In this document: positions 44,525-53,403 of the stretch, piece after piece
Layout: the number at the start of each line of letters is the position of its first letter
Numbering within the stretch: the first letter of the stretch is position 1
NCBI GenBank assembly: GCA_963848495.1
Contig: CAWKDV010000001.1
Span: forward strand, 372,001 to 436,000
Length of the DNA stretch: 64,000 nt
Direction: 5' to 3'
Source of the DNA: JAICJR01 sp963848495
GTDB taxonomy: Bacteria > Actinomycetota > Thermoleophilia > Solirubrobacterales > Thermoleophilaceae
Translations under genes and position numbers: made by a program
The notes under the pieces: model-generated
Told to the model about the DNA's origin: nothing
Database searches by the model: none
The model's input: only the letters and a program-made list of their open reading frames with translations

Positions 44525-44990
44525 AGCTCTGCCTGCCCACACCGCCCGAGCGCTTGATCGGGATCTTCACGCCCGGCATGTTCCTGGGCACAAGGGCCGA
44601 TCCCGGCGGCTCGTAGGGCACCAGCTCGTAGCGGAACGAGCGCCTGATGCGCTCGATCTCGTCGCGCATCTCCCGCTCCATCCGCTCGGCCTCACTCTGG
44701 AGCCGCCTCATGCGGTCCTGCATCCGAGCCATCTCCTGCTCGAGCTCGAACACCTTCTCGACGCCCGCCAGGTTCATGCCGAGCTCAGAGGTGAGCTCCT
44801 GGATGCGGCGCAGGCGGTCGACGTCGTCCTGCGAGTACAGACGGGTGTTGCCGCTCGAGCGCTTGGGCGTGATCAAGCCGCGCGACTCGTAGATGCGCAG
44901 CGTCTGCGGGTGCATGCCCGCGAGCTCGGCGGCCACCGAGATCATGTAGACGCCGCGCGCGGGGTCGTTGGTCGCCTTCTTGCGTGGCAT
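44523..44990 (-). CDS. hspR: Heat-shock repressor HspR (MerR family)
   Basis: A 155-residue MerR-type repressor. The DNA-binding part is ISVAAELAGMHPQTLRIYES, RGLITPKRSSGNTRLYSQDD, as in HspR. A coiled coil (EQEMARMQDRMRRLQSEAER) follows, then a basic C-terminus. In actinobacteria HspR with DnaK as co-repressor silences dnaK and clpB operons. The gene follows dnaJ by 3 nt, the classic order dnaK-grpE-dnaJ-hspR, and two matching operator-like repeats occur in this locus. Confidence 0.96.
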   Translation of the reverse strand: MPRKKATNDPARGVYMISVAAELAGMHPQTLRIYESRGLITPKRSSGNTRLYSQDDVDRLRRIQELTSELGMNLAGVEKVFELEQEMARMQDRMRRLQSEAERMEREMRDEIERIRRSFRYELVPYEPPGSALVPRNMPGVKIPIKRSGGVGRQS

Positions 44991-44993
44991 GGC

Positions 44994-46100
44994 CTACCCC
45001 CTTCCCGCGAACAGCCGCTCGCGGGGGTTGCCGTCCATCACCTGGGCAAGGTCGTCGACCGCCTTCTGCTGCTCGCGGTTGAGCGAGCGCGGGACGTCGA
45101 TCGAGAGGCGATAGTGGATGTCGCCGCGGCCCTTGCCGCTCAGCTTCGGCGGGCCCTCGCCGCGCAGGCGCTGGACCGTGCCGTGCTGGGTGCCCGCGGG
45201 CACGCGGATGCGCTTGCTGCCGGACAGCGTGGGCACATCCACGGTGGCGCCGCGGATCGCCTCGACGATCGTGATCGGGACGTCCACCTCGAGGTTGTCG
45301 CCCTTGCGCCGGAACACCGGCGAGTCGGCAACCCGCGTGATCACGTAGAGGTCGCCGGGGGTGCCGCCGCGTCGACCCGGCTCGCCCTTGCCGGCCAGCC
45401 GCACGCGGCCGCCGTCCTTCACCCCCGCCGGGATGTTCACGCGGTAGCGCTTGACCTGCATCGTCTGGCCGCGGCCCTGGCAGGTGGGGCAGGGATCGGT
45501 GATCTGCGTGCCGGTGCCGCCGCACTGCGGGCACGGCTGGGAGATGGAGAACAGGCCCTGACCCTGCGACTCGATGCCGCGACCCTGACAGCGCGGGCAG
45601 ACGGTCGGGCTGGTGCCCGGCTTGGCGCCCGTGCCATGGCAGGTCGGACAGGCCGACGGCACCTGTGCCACGACCGGCACCTGCGCCCCCTCCATCGCCT
45701 GCTCGAACGAGACGTGCACCTCGGTCTCGAGGTCGCGGCCGCGCTCGGGCACCGGCTTGCGTGCGCCGGCGCCCCCGCCGCCTCCGAAGAGGTCGGACAG
45801 GATGTCGCCGAAGCCGCCGAAGCCGCTGCCACCAGCGCCGCCGCCGCCCGTGCGGAAGGCGCCGGGGTCGAAGCCGCCGAAGAAGCCGCCGCCCTGGTCG
45901 TACTGCTTGCGCTTGTCCGGGTCGGACAGGACCCCGTAGGCCTGCTGGATGTCCTTGAAGCGCTCCTCGGCCGCGGCGTCGCCCGGGTTCTTGTCCGGGT
46001 GGTACTGGCGCGCAAGCTTGCGGTAGGCCTTCTTGATCTCGTCAGCGGAGGCCTTCTTGTCGACCCCGAGGGTCTTGTACGGGTCCTTGGGGGCGGCCAC
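44994..46100 (-). CDS. dnaJ: Chaperone DnaJ
   Basis: A co-chaperone stimulating DnaK ATPase, 368 residues. The J domain has the HPD motif in LARQYHPDKNPGDAAAEERF. A Gly/Phe-rich linker (GFGGFGDILSDLFGGGGGAG) follows, then four zinc-finger repeats (CPTCHGTG, CPRCQGRG, CPQCGGTG, CPTCQGRG), then the substrate-binding domains. GTG overlaps the grpE stop by one base. Confidence 0.98.
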   Translation of the reverse strand: MAAPKDPYKTLGVDKKASADEIKKAYRKLARQYHPDKNPGDAAAEERFKDIQQAYGVLSDPDKRKQYDQGGGFFGGFDPGAFRTGGGGAGGSGFGGFGDILSDLFGGGGGAGARKPVPERGRDLETEVHVSFEQAMEGAQVPVVAQVPSACPTCHGTGAKPGTSPTVCPRCQGRGIESQGQGLFSISQPCPQCGGTGTQITDPCPTCQGRGQTMQVKRYRVNIPAGVKDGGRVRLAGKGEPGRRGGTPGDLYVITRVADSPVFRRKGDNLEVDVPITIVEAIRGATVDVPTLSGSKRIRVPAGTQHGTVQRLRGEGPPKLSGKGRGDIHYRLSIDVPRSLNREQQKAVDDLAQVMDGNPRERLFAGRG

Positions 46101-46687
46101 TACTGGGAGACCACCACCCTCGCCGGACGCAGGATCGTGTCGTTCAGGCGGTAGCCCTTCTCCACCACGTCGAGCACGACGCCCGGGTGCTGGCCCTCCT
46201 GCGGGCGGGTGGACAGCGCCTCGTGCAGCGTCGGGTCGAACGGCTCGCCGCTCGGGTCGAACGGCTCCACGCCGCTGCGCTGGAGCACGCCGACCAGGTC
46301 GGCGTGGACCAGCCTCAGCCCCTCGAGCAGAGGGTCGCCCTCGTCGGCGTGATCGAGCGCGCGCTCGAGGTTGTCGAGCACGGGCAGGAGCTCGCGGACC
46401 AGGCCCGCCTTGGCCCGGTTCCCCGCGCCCGCGGCGTCCTTCGCCGCCCGCTTGCGGTAGTTCTCGAAGTCGGCCTGCGTGCGCTGGGCAAGCTCGAGGT
46501 ACCGGTCGCGCTCAGCGCTGAGGGCGGAGAGGGTGTCACCCTCCCCGCCGTCTGCGGTCAGCGGTCCGCGGTCAGCTTTCGCTGCCTCCTCGGTCGCCTC
46601 GACTATCTCCTTCTCAACAGCCGGATCCTGCTCGCCCGAAGGCTCCCCGGCGTCGGGCTGCTGCGTTACCGGCCTCTCTTCGTTCAC
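46100..46687 (-). CDS. grpE: Nucleotide exchange factor GrpE
   Basis: Releases ADP from DnaK. It is 195 residues: a long acidic N-terminal part, a coiled coil (ALSAERDRYLELAQRTQADF, ENYRKRAAKDAAGAGNR) and a C-terminal beta domain (GVEPFDPSGEPFDPTLHEAL). The N-terminal segment KADRGPLTADGGEG is encoded by a small DNA repeat (two GCGGTCAGC copies on the plus strand). The GTG start overlaps the dnaK stop (GTGA). Confidence 0.97.
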   Translation of the reverse strand: MNEERPVTQQPDAGEPSGEQDPAVEKEIVEATEEAAKADRGPLTADGGEGDTLSALSAERDRYLELAQRTQADFENYRKRAAKDAAGAGNRAKAGLVRELLPVLDNLERALDHADEGDPLLEGLRLVHADLVGVLQRSGVEPFDPSGEPFDPTLHEALSTRPQEGQHPGVVLDVVEKGYRLNDTILRPARVVVSQ

Positions 46688-48606
46688 TGGTCGCGCTCAC
46701 CGTCCACTACCTCGGCGTCGACGACCTCCTCCTCGGTCCCAGCGGCATCGTCGCCGTTCGGCGAGCCGGCACCGCCGTCCGCGGCACCGGCCTGCTGAGC
46801 CTGCGCTGCAGCCGCGTACATCTGCTCGGACACCTTGTGGAACGCCTCCTGGAGGGCGGCGGTCTTTGCGTTGAGCAGGGCGGCGTCCTCGGACTCCAGC
46901 GAGTCGCGGATGTCCTTGATCGCAGCCTCGATCTGCTCCTTCGACGTCGAGTCGACCGAGTCGCCCATCTCCTTGAGCTGGCGCTCCGCCTGGTAGGCGG
47001 CGTTCTCAGCCGTGTTGCGGGCCTCGGCGAGCTCGCGCTGGCGACGGTCCTCCTCGGCGTGCGCCTCGGCGTCCTTCACCATGCGATCGACCTCGGCGTC
47101 CGCGAGGCCGGAGCCGGCCTTGATCTCGATCTTCTGCTCCTTGCCGGTGCCGAGATCCTTCGCCGACACGTTGAGGATGCCGTTCGCGTCGATGTCGAAG
47201 GTGACCTCGACCTGCGGCACTCCGCGCGGCGCCGGCGGGATGCCGGTGAGCTGGAACTTGCCGAGCGACTTGTTGTAGGCCGCCATCTCGCGCTCGCCCT
47301 GGAGCACGTGGACCTCGACGCTCGGCTGGTTGTCCTCGGCCGTCGAGAAGATCTCCGACTTGCGCGTCGGGATCGTGGTGTTGCGCTCGATGAGCTTCGT
47401 CATCACGCCGCCCTTGGTCTCGATGCCGAGGGTCAGCGGGGTCACGTCGAGCAGCAGGACGTCCTTGACCTCACCCGCGAGCACGCCCGCCTGAATCGCG
47501 GCGCCAACCGCCACGACCTCGTCCGGGTTCACGCCCTTGTGCGGGTCCTTGCCGGTGAGCTGCTTGACCTTCTCCTGCACCGCGGGCATGCGGGTCATGC
47601 CGCCCACGAGCACGACGTGGTCGATCGCCTCGCCGGTCACGCCGGCGTCGCTCATCGCCTGCTTGGTCGGGCCGACCGTGCGGTCGAGCAGGTCGGCGGT
47701 GAGCTCGTTCAGCTTGCTGCGGCTGAGGCGCGTGTCGAGGTGCTTCGGCCCCGACTGGTCCGCTGTGATGAAGGGCAGGTTGATCTGCGTCTCCTGCGTG
47801 GTCGAAAGCTCGACCTTCGCCTTCTCGGCGGCCTCGTACAGCCGCTGCAGGGCCATCTTGTCCTGGGACAGGTCGATGCCCTGGCTCTTCTTGAACTCCG
47901 ACACGAGCCAGTCGACGATCGCCTTGTCGAAGTTGTCGCCGCCCAGGTGGTTGTCACCCGAGGTGGACTTGACCTCGAACACGCCGTCGCCGATCTCGAG
48001 CACGGACACGTCGAACGTGCCGCCGCCGAGGTCGAAGACGAGGATCGTCCGGTCCGTGGCCTCCTTGTCGAGCCCGTACGCGAGCGAGGCCGCGGTGGGC
48101 TCGTTGATGATGCGCTTGACCTCGAGGCCGGCGATCTTGCCGGCGTCCTTGGTGGCCTGGCGCTGGTCGTCGTTGAAGTACGCGGGAACGGTGATCACCG
48201 CGCTATCCACGGTGTCGCCGAGATAGGCCTCCGCGTCGGCCTTCAGCTTCTGCAGGATCATCGCGCTGATCTCGGGCGGCGAGTACTGCTTGCCGCCGAT
48301 GTCCACGCGAGCGTCTCCGTTGGGGCCGGTGGCCACGTTGAAGGGGACGATCTTCTCCTCCTCCTTCACCTCGCCCTCCTTGCGGCCCATGAAGCGCTTG
48401 ATCGAGAACACGGTGTTCTCCGGGTTCGTGACCGCCTGACGCTTCGCCACGGTGCCCACAAGACGCTCGCCGCTCGCCGTGAACGCAACCACGGACGGCG
48501 TGGTGCGCGCGCCCTCGGCGTTCTCGATCACGTGCGGCTCTCCGCCTTCGAGCACCGCCATGCACGAATTCGTCGTGCCAAGATCGATGCCGATCGTCTT
48601 TGCCAT
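46684..48606 (-). CDS. dnaK: Chaperone DnaK (Hsp70)
   Basis: A 640-residue Hsp70. The ATPase domain shows IGIDLGTTNSCMAVLEGGEP, VPAYFNDDQRQATKDAGKIA and LVFDLGGGTFDVSVLEIGDG. The substrate domain shows LLLDVTPLTLGIETKGGVMT. A helical lid and the acidic tail EEEVVDAEVVDGE follow. A strong ribosome site (AGGAGG) precedes the ATG, and the operator at 48631-48657 lies about 25 nt upstream, so it is the first gene of the HspR-controlled operon. Confidence 0.99.
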   Translation of the reverse strand: MAKTIGIDLGTTNSCMAVLEGGEPHVIENAEGARTTPSVVAFTASGERLVGTVAKRQAVTNPENTVFSIKRFMGRKEGEVKEEEKIVPFNVATGPNGDARVDIGGKQYSPPEISAMILQKLKADAEAYLGDTVDSAVITVPAYFNDDQRQATKDAGKIAGLEVKRIINEPTAASLAYGLDKEATDRTILVFDLGGGTFDVSVLEIGDGVFEVKSTSGDNHLGGDNFDKAIVDWLVSEFKKSQGIDLSQDKMALQRLYEAAEKAKVELSTTQETQINLPFITADQSGPKHLDTRLSRSKLNELTADLLDRTVGPTKQAMSDAGVTGEAIDHVVLVGGMTRMPAVQEKVKQLTGKDPHKGVNPDEVVAVGAAIQAGVLAGEVKDVLLLDVTPLTLGIETKGGVMTKLIERNTTIPTRKSEIFSTAEDNQPSVEVHVLQGEREMAAYNKSLGKFQLTGIPPAPRGVPQVEVTFDIDANGILNVSAKDLGTGKEQKIEIKAGSGLADAEVDRMVKDAEAHAEEDRRQRELAEARNTAENAAYQAERQLKEMGDSVDSTSKEQIEAAIKDIRDSLESEDAALLNAKTAALQEAFHKVSEQMYAAAAQAQQAGAADGGAGSPNGDDAAGTEEEVVDAEVVDGERDQ

Positions 48607-48630
48607 CTAACTCATTCCTCCTGTCGAAAG

Positions 48631-48657
48631 AAATCTGAGTCTGAGAATGGCAGATTT
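48631..48657. promoter_or_regulatory. Predicted HspR operator (HAIR-like) before dnaK
   Basis: A 27-nt inverted repeat, AAATCTG...CAGATTT, with core TCTGAGT-N7-TGGCAGA. It aligns base for base in length with the clpB site and resembles the HAIR consensus CTTGAGT-N7-ACTCAAG. Confidence 0.7.
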
Positions 48658-48669
48658 TGCGCGAAGCGT

Positions 48670-49362
48670 CTACGCCTGTTTGGGTGACTCGTGACTCGTG
48701 ACTCGTGACAGCCGAGCCTTGCCGTACGGGCACAACGGGAGCAGCGGGCATTCCCAGCAGTCGGGATTCCTCGCGCTGCAGGTCCGCCTTCCGTGCCTGA
48801 TCAGGCCGACGTGCACCTCGTAGGCGTCCTGGCCCGTTCCGTCCCTGCCGAGCAGCCGCAGCATCTCGTCGTGGGCCGCGTCGAAGCTCGTCTTCTCCGG
48901 CCACAGGCCCAGGCGCGTGGAGACGCGGTAGACGTGGGTGTCGACGGGCACGTCGGGGCGGCCGTAGCTGAAGAGGAGCACGCAGGCCGCCGTCTTGCGG
49001 CCCACGCCGGGCAGCTCGCAGAGGTAGTCGCGAGCCTCGTCGAGCGGGGCGGTCTCGAGCCACGAGAGGTCGTCGTCGCCGAGCGCGCGCAAGATGCGCT
49101 GGATGCGGCCCGCCTTGACGCGCGAGATGCCGCCGGGCCGGATCGCCTCCTCCACCTCGTCCTCGTGGGCGTCGCGCACCTCGGGCCAGCTCGCGAAGCG
49201 CTCGCGCAGGCGCTCGTAGGCGACGTCGCGGTTGCGGTCGTTCGTGTTCTGCGACAGCACCGTGAGGATCAACTCGTCGATCGGTGCCCGGTGCGGGCGC
49301 AGGATCGGGCGGCCGTACGCGGAGCGCAGGCGGTCACGGATCGATTTGAGGCGTCTGTTCAT
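48670..49362 (-). CDS. nth: Endonuclease III (DNA glycosylase/AP lyase)
   Basis: Removes oxidised pyrimidines. It is 230 residues from ATG 49362. The helix-hairpin-helix with the catalytic Lys is in LCELPGVGRKTAACVLLFSY, and the catalytic Asp follows in DVPVDTHVYRVSTRLGL. The Fe-S cluster loop is CSARNPDCWECPLLPLC (C-x6-C-x2-C-x5-C). The last residues (SRVTSHESPKQA) are encoded by a heptamer tandem repeat and look like a repeat-driven extension. It is divergent from the hydrolase gene, sharing a 24-nt promoter region. Confidence 0.94.
   Translation of the reverse strand: MNRRLKSIRDRLRSAYGRPILRPHRAPIDELILTVLSQNTNDRNRDVAYERLRERFASWPEVRDAHEDEVEEAIRPGGISRVKAGRIQRILRALGDDDLSWLETAPLDEARDYLCELPGVGRKTAACVLLFSYGRPDVPVDTHVYRVSTRLGLWPEKTSFDAAHDEMLRLLGRDGTGQDAYEVHVGLIRHGRRTCSARNPDCWECPLLPLCPYGKARLSRVTSHESPKQA
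48684..48709 (+). repeat. Heptanucleotide tandem repeat (GTGACTC)
   Basis: GTGACTC occurs 3.7 times in tandem, inside the 3' end of nth. Confidence 0.9.
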
Positions 49363-49369
49363 GGCTGAG

Positions 49370-49379
49370 GTCGTAGTCT
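49370..49379. promoter_or_regulatory. Overlapping divergent -10 boxes for nth and the hydrolase
   Basis: TACGAC (minus, 7 nt before nth ATG) and TAGTCT (plus, 7 nt before GTG 49387) overlap by two bases. Only one polymerase could bind at a time. Confidence 0.45.
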
Positions 49380-49386
49380 GCTCGAC

Positions 49387-50203
49387 GTGAGCGTCTCCGA
49401 CAGCCGCGCTGAGGTCGGCGGGGTTGAGCTCTTCTGGCGGGAGGCGCCGGTGCCGCAGGGGGCCACGGCCCGTCCTGTACGTGCACGGGGTGCCGACCAA
49501 CTCCGACGACTGGCTCGACTTCCTGCCGCGGACGGGCGGCTTCGCGCCCGACCTGCCGGGGCTCGGCCGATCCGCCAAGCCCGCGCACTTCCCGTACACG
49601 ATCGAGGGCTACAGCAACGTGCTCGAGGCCTTCCTCGCCGACCGCGGCGTGGACCGCTACTCGCTGGTCATGCACGACTGGGGCAGCGCCGCGCTGGCGC
49701 TCGCGCAGCGCGCGCCCGAGCGCGTTGAACGGCTCGTGATAACGAACTGCGTACCGCTGCTGCCGGGCTACCGCTGGCACCGCATTGCGCGGATATGGCG
49801 GACGCCGCTGGCGGGCGAGCTGTCCATGGGACTGGCGACTCGCTGGGGCTTAAAGCGGCTCTCCCACGAGGCGGTTGCGGCGAACGGCGCGGCGCCGGAC
49901 GAGCTGGTCGACAGCGTCTGGGCCCACTTCGACCACGGCACGCAGCGGGCGATCCTCAAGCTCTACCGCTCGGCCCCGCCGTCGGTGCTCGCCAAGGCCG
50001 GCGAGCGCCTGGGCGAGCTGCGCTGCCCGGCGCTCGTCGCGTGGGGCGCCGACGACCCCTACATCCCGAGCTCGTTCGCCCGCGCCTTCGCGGACGCGCT
50101 GGGAGGCGAGACCCGGCTCGAGCTGCTGCCCGGGCTGCGGCACTGGCCCTGGGTCGACGACCCGAGCGTGATCGATCTCGTGACCGGCTTCCTCACGAGC
50201 TAG
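49387..50203 (+). CDS. Alpha/beta hydrolase, dehalogenase/epoxide-hydrolase-like, frameshifted in this assembly
   Basis: About 271 residues. GTG 49387 gives SVSDSRAEVGGVELFWREAP; removing one G from the run at 49458-49462 joins it to RPVLYVHGVPTNSDDWLDFL. The nucleophile is an Asp in LVMHDWGSAALALA, as in haloalkane dehalogenases and epoxide hydrolases rather than Ser esterases. An acid is in VAWGADDPYIP and the His in GLRHWPWVDD. The substrate is unknown. The next gene starts directly after its stop. Confidence 0.85.
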
Positions 50204-51814
50204 ATGGCCGTCACCCAAACCCGCCGCCCCCGCCTCACGATCTCCGTGCCGGAACGCGCATGGCGCTTGGCGCCGCTGGCGGCCGCGGCCCTGGCGGCCG
50301 GCATCTACCTGATGCTGGCGCCGAAGACCGGCGACCTGCCGGCGCACGTGTTCCGGGCCAAGCTGTTCGGCCGCGACGGCTTCGGCGTCTGGAACGGCAA
50401 CTGGTACGGCGGCCATCACACCCCGGGCTACAGCCTGCTGTTCCCGCCGATTGCCTGGCTGCTCGGGCCGGCGGTGGCCGGGGCGCTCGCGGCGCTGGCC
50501 GCCACCGCGCTGTTCGAGCCGCTCGCGCGTGCGCACTTCGGCGAGCGCGCCCGCTTCGGCGCGCTCTGGTTCGGAGCCGGCACCGCCTGCATGCTGCTGA
50601 ACGCGCAGCTGCCGTTCGTGATGGGCGTCGCGATCGGCCTGGGCTCGCTGCTGGCGCTCCAGCGCGGCCGGCCGATCATCGCCGTCGGCCTTGCGCTCCT
50701 GTGCCCGCTCGGCAGCCCGGTGGCCGGACTGTTCCTCGCGCTGGGCGCGCTCGCCTGGGCGCTGGCGGCCAGGCGCCGCGCGGCGCTGGCGGTCGCGGTC
50801 GCGGCGCTGCTGCCGCCGCTTCTGCTCGCACTCGCCTTCCCGGAGGGCGGGCTGCAGCCGTATGCCTTCTCGGCCTTCATCCCGGTGCCGGTGCTCGCGG
50901 CCACGATGCTGGTCGTGCTGCCGCGCGAGGAGCGGGTGCTCCGCTGGGGCGTCGCGCTGTATGCGCTGGCGGCGCTGGCCGCCTATCTGCTGCCCACGGC
51001 GATGGGGGGCAACGCCTCGCGGCTCGGCGTCGTCTTCGCCGGCCCGCTGGCAGCGTGTGCGCTGCTGGGCGCGGGCCGGCCGCGTCTGCGGCCCTGGATC
51101 GTGGCCTTGCTTCTCATCCCGCTCGCGTACTGGCAGCTCGGCCCCGCCGTGCGCAACGTGTCGAGCGAGCAGGACGACGCCTCGCGCTTCAGCCCCTACT
51201 ACCACCCGCTGCTCGAGTTCCTCGAGTCGCACGAGTCGCCGCCGGGGCGAGTCGAGGTCGTCTTCACCCACTCCCAGTGGGAGGCCGCGACGGTCGGGAT
51301 CCACGAGCCGCTGGCCCGCGGCTGGGAGCGCCAGCTCGACGTGAGCCGCAACTCGATCTTCTACAAGAAGGACGCCCTCGACGCGGGCACCTACGAGCTG
51401 TGGCTGGGAGAGAACGCTGTGCAGTGGGTGGCGCTGCCCGACGTGAAGCTCGACTACAGCGGCAAGCAGGAGGCGCAGATCGTGGAGGCGGGCCAGCCCT
51501 ACCTGCGGCTCGCATGGCGCTCCCAGCACTGGCGCGTGTACGAGGTCACGAGTCCGCATCCGCTGGTGGTGCCGGAGGGGCGGGCGCAGATGGTGGCCCG
51601 CACGCTGGCGACCACGCGCGTGAGGCTGGAGGTCAAGCGACCCGGCAGCGCGATCGTGCGGGTGCGCTGGACGCCGTACTGGGAAGTCGGCGGCGCATGC
51701 GTGGAGCGCGCCGGCGACTGGACACGCGTGATCACGGATCACCCCGGGTCCCTGCTGCTGCGCATCCATTTCTCGCTCGACCGCATGTTCGAGCACGGGC
51801 GCCGCTGCTCCTAG
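50204..51814 (+). CDS. Polytopic membrane protein, GT-C-like, with soluble C-terminal domain
   Basis: A 536-residue protein: about ten membrane segments (20-330), then an extracytoplasmic beta-rich domain of about 190 residues. The first loop (TGDLPAHVFRAKLFGRDGFG, NWYGGHHTPGYSLLFPPIAW) is acidic/aromatic where GT-C glycosyltransferases keep catalytic Asp/Glu residues. A role in moving sugars from a lipid carrier is inferred from this layout and from the inositol-lipid genes downstream. It begins at ATG immediately after the hydrolase stop. Confidence 0.65.
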   Translation: MAVTQTRRPRLTISVPERAWRLAPLAAAALAAGIYLMLAPKTGDLPAHVFRAKLFGRDGFGVWNGNWYGGHHTPGYSLLFPPIAWLLGPAVAGALAALAATALFEPLARAHFGERARFGALWFGAGTACMLLNAQLPFVMGVAIGLGSLLALQRGRPIIAVGLALLCPLGSPVAGLFLALGALAWALAARRRAALAVAVAALLPPLLLALAFPEGGLQPYAFSAFIPVPVLAATMLVVLPREERVLRWGVALYALAALAAYLLPTAMGGNASRLGVVFAGPLAACALLGAGRPRLRPWIVALLLIPLAYWQLGPAVRNVSSEQDDASRFSPYYHPLLEFLESHESPPGRVEVVFTHSQWEAATVGIHEPLARGWERQLDVSRNSIFYKKDALDAGTYELWLGENAVQWVALPDVKLDYSGKQEAQIVEAGQPYLRLAWRSQHWRVYEVTSPHPLVVPEGRAQMVARTLATTRVRLEVKRPGSAIVRVRWTPYWEVGGACVERAGDWTRVITDHPGSLLLRIHFSLDRMFEHGRRCS

Positions 51815-51847
51815 GCGACGAGACGACGGGGCGCCGAAGCGCCTGGT

Positions 51848-51853
51848 TAAAAT
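51848..51853 (+). promoter_or_regulatory. -10 box for the PAP2 gene
   Basis: TAAAAT, unusually AT-rich here, is followed by 6 nt and GTG 51860. Confidence 0.55.
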
Positions 51854-51859
51854 CCCGTT

Positions 51860-52621
51860 GTGCTCCGTCCGATTCGTAAAGGAAGGCCCTTCCTCCCGAA
51901 CGGACGGCTGGATGCGCTGCGCCAGCTCTTCCTGTTCGCGGCCGCGTACTACCTCTACCGCGTGGTCCGGGGCGTGGTGGACGGCCAGGTCACAGCCGCC
52001 TTCTCGCACGCGCGCGGCGTGATCGACCTCGAGCGCGGCCTGCATCTGTTCTTCGAGCCGGGCCTCCAGAGCTGGGTCGAGGAGCGCGGCAGCTTCATGA
52101 TCCATTTCGCCGACGTCATGTACGTCAACGCGCACTTCCTGCTCACGCTCGCGTTCCTCGTCTGGCTCTACTTCAAGCGCAACGAGAACTTCTACTTCGT
52201 GCGCAACATGTTCATCGTGGCGATGGGGTTCGCCCTCATCGGCTACGTCGTGTTCCCCACCGCGCCGCCGCGCTTCATGTCCGAGTGGGGCTTCCAGGAC
52301 GCGGTCGGCGACTGGGTCGGTCAGAGCGCCTCTCAGACCGCCAGCCTCCTCTACAACCCGTACGCGGCCATGCCCAGCATGCACGTGGCCTTCGCGCTCA
52401 TGATCGGCGTCACGGGCGCCCGGCTCGTCAAGTGGCGCCCGCTCAAGATCGCCTGGAGCCTCTACCCCCTGCTCATCACCTGGGTGGTCATCGTCACCGC
52501 CAACCACTTCTGGCTCGATGCGGCCATGGGTGGGGTCGTGGCCGCCCTCTCCGCCTACACTTCGGCGGCACTCGCCAAGGCTCGTCCCGATGCCTGGGCG
52601 TTCGCCGGAGCCACCGCTTGA
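51860..52621 (+). CDS. PAP2-superfamily membrane phosphatase / inositol phosphoryl transferase-like
   Basis: A 253-residue protein with about six membrane segments. The PAP2 active-site blocks are present: YNPYAAMPSMHVAFALMIG (SMH motif) and VTANHFWLDAAMGG (HxxxD). This layout, with GYVVFPTAPPRF, matches the AUR1/IPC-synthase-like branch. Its stop overlaps the start of the CDP-alcohol phosphatidyltransferase (TTGA). In actinobacteria phosphatidylinositol is made through PI-phosphate, which must be dephosphorylated; this protein is a good candidate for that phosphatase. That assignment is inference. Confidence 0.82.
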   Translation: MLRPIRKGRPFLPNGRLDALRQLFLFAAAYYLYRVVRGVVDGQVTAAFSHARGVIDLERGLHLFFEPGLQSWVEERGSFMIHFADVMYVNAHFLLTLAFLVWLYFKRNENFYFVRNMFIVAMGFALIGYVVFPTAPPRFMSEWGFQDAVGDWVGQSASQTASLLYNPYAAMPSMHVAFALMIGVTGARLVKWRPLKIAWSLYPLLITWVVIVTANHFWLDAAMGGVVAALSAYTSAALAKARPDAWAFAGATA

Positions 52622-53320
52622 CGACACCAGATCCCGGACAGCCGGCTCAAGCGCCGACACCGAGAGAGGGCCGCCGCCGCACGCGGGGCGCCTTCGCCGC
52701 TGCGCGCCGCAACGGCGAGCCGCTCACCGCCGCGGAGGTGCGGACGCTCGCCCGCGACCGCCTGATCGAGTCGCGCCTCACCCCCAACGCGATCTCGCTC
52801 ACGGGGCTCGTGCTGAACGTCGCGGCCGCCGTCCTGATCACCCAGCGGCTGTTCTTCCTCGCCGGCGTGACGTTCATCATCGGCTCGATCATGGACACGC
52901 TCGACGGGCGCTACTCGCGCATGTCGGGCAAGGGCACGCCCTTCGGCGCCTTCCTCGACTCCACGCTCGACCGCGCCGAGGAGGGCATCGTGCTCACCGC
53001 GGTGGCCGCCTACTTCGCCAAGCACAACCAGGACGTGGCCGTGGCCGCCGTGGTGATCAGCGTGCTGGGCTCGCTGCTCGTGAGCTACACCCGCGCGCGC
53101 GCCGAGGCGCTCGGCGTGGAGTGCAAGGTCGGCCTGGCCACGCGCGCCGTGCGAGTGGTGATCCTGTCCGACGGGCCTGGTGTTTGCACGGGGCGCGGGA
53201 CTGGGCGATTTCTCCTTGCTGAAGCCCGCCATCTACACGCTGGCGGCGCTGACGACAATCACGGTTTTCCAGCGCGTCTTCCACGTGCGCCGTGAGCTGA
53301 GCAAGCTGAGCCCCGCGTAA
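52618..53320 (+). CDS. CDP-alcohol phosphatidyltransferase (PI-phosphate synthase-like), frameshifted in this assembly
   Basis: About 233 residues. TTG 52618 overlaps the PAP2 stop. A basic N-terminus precedes LTPNAISLTGLVLNVAAAVL and the active-site block MDTLDGRYSRMSGKGTPFGA followed by FLDSTLDRAEE, matching DG-x2-AR-x8-G-x3-D-x3-D with Ser for Ala. After one extra base near 53175 the last part reads LVFARGAGLGDFSLLKPAIY and TVFQRVFHVRRELSKLSPA, ending at 53320. It is 83 nt upstream of inositol-phosphate synthase, which supports inositol phosphate as the alcohol substrate. Membrane enzyme. Confidence 0.86.
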
Positions 53321-53403
53321 CCTCGCGTGGCTGCCGGAGTTCGATAGAAGTGCCGGGCCTGTTTCCGGGCCCCGGAGTGGAACCCCCAGGAGGGCAAAGA
53401 GCT

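Noticed and set aside
48203..49063. Large open frame spanning the dnaK start and nth
   Set aside because: It runs through the dnaK operator and gives Arg-rich nonsense; dnaK and nth explain the coding signal fully.
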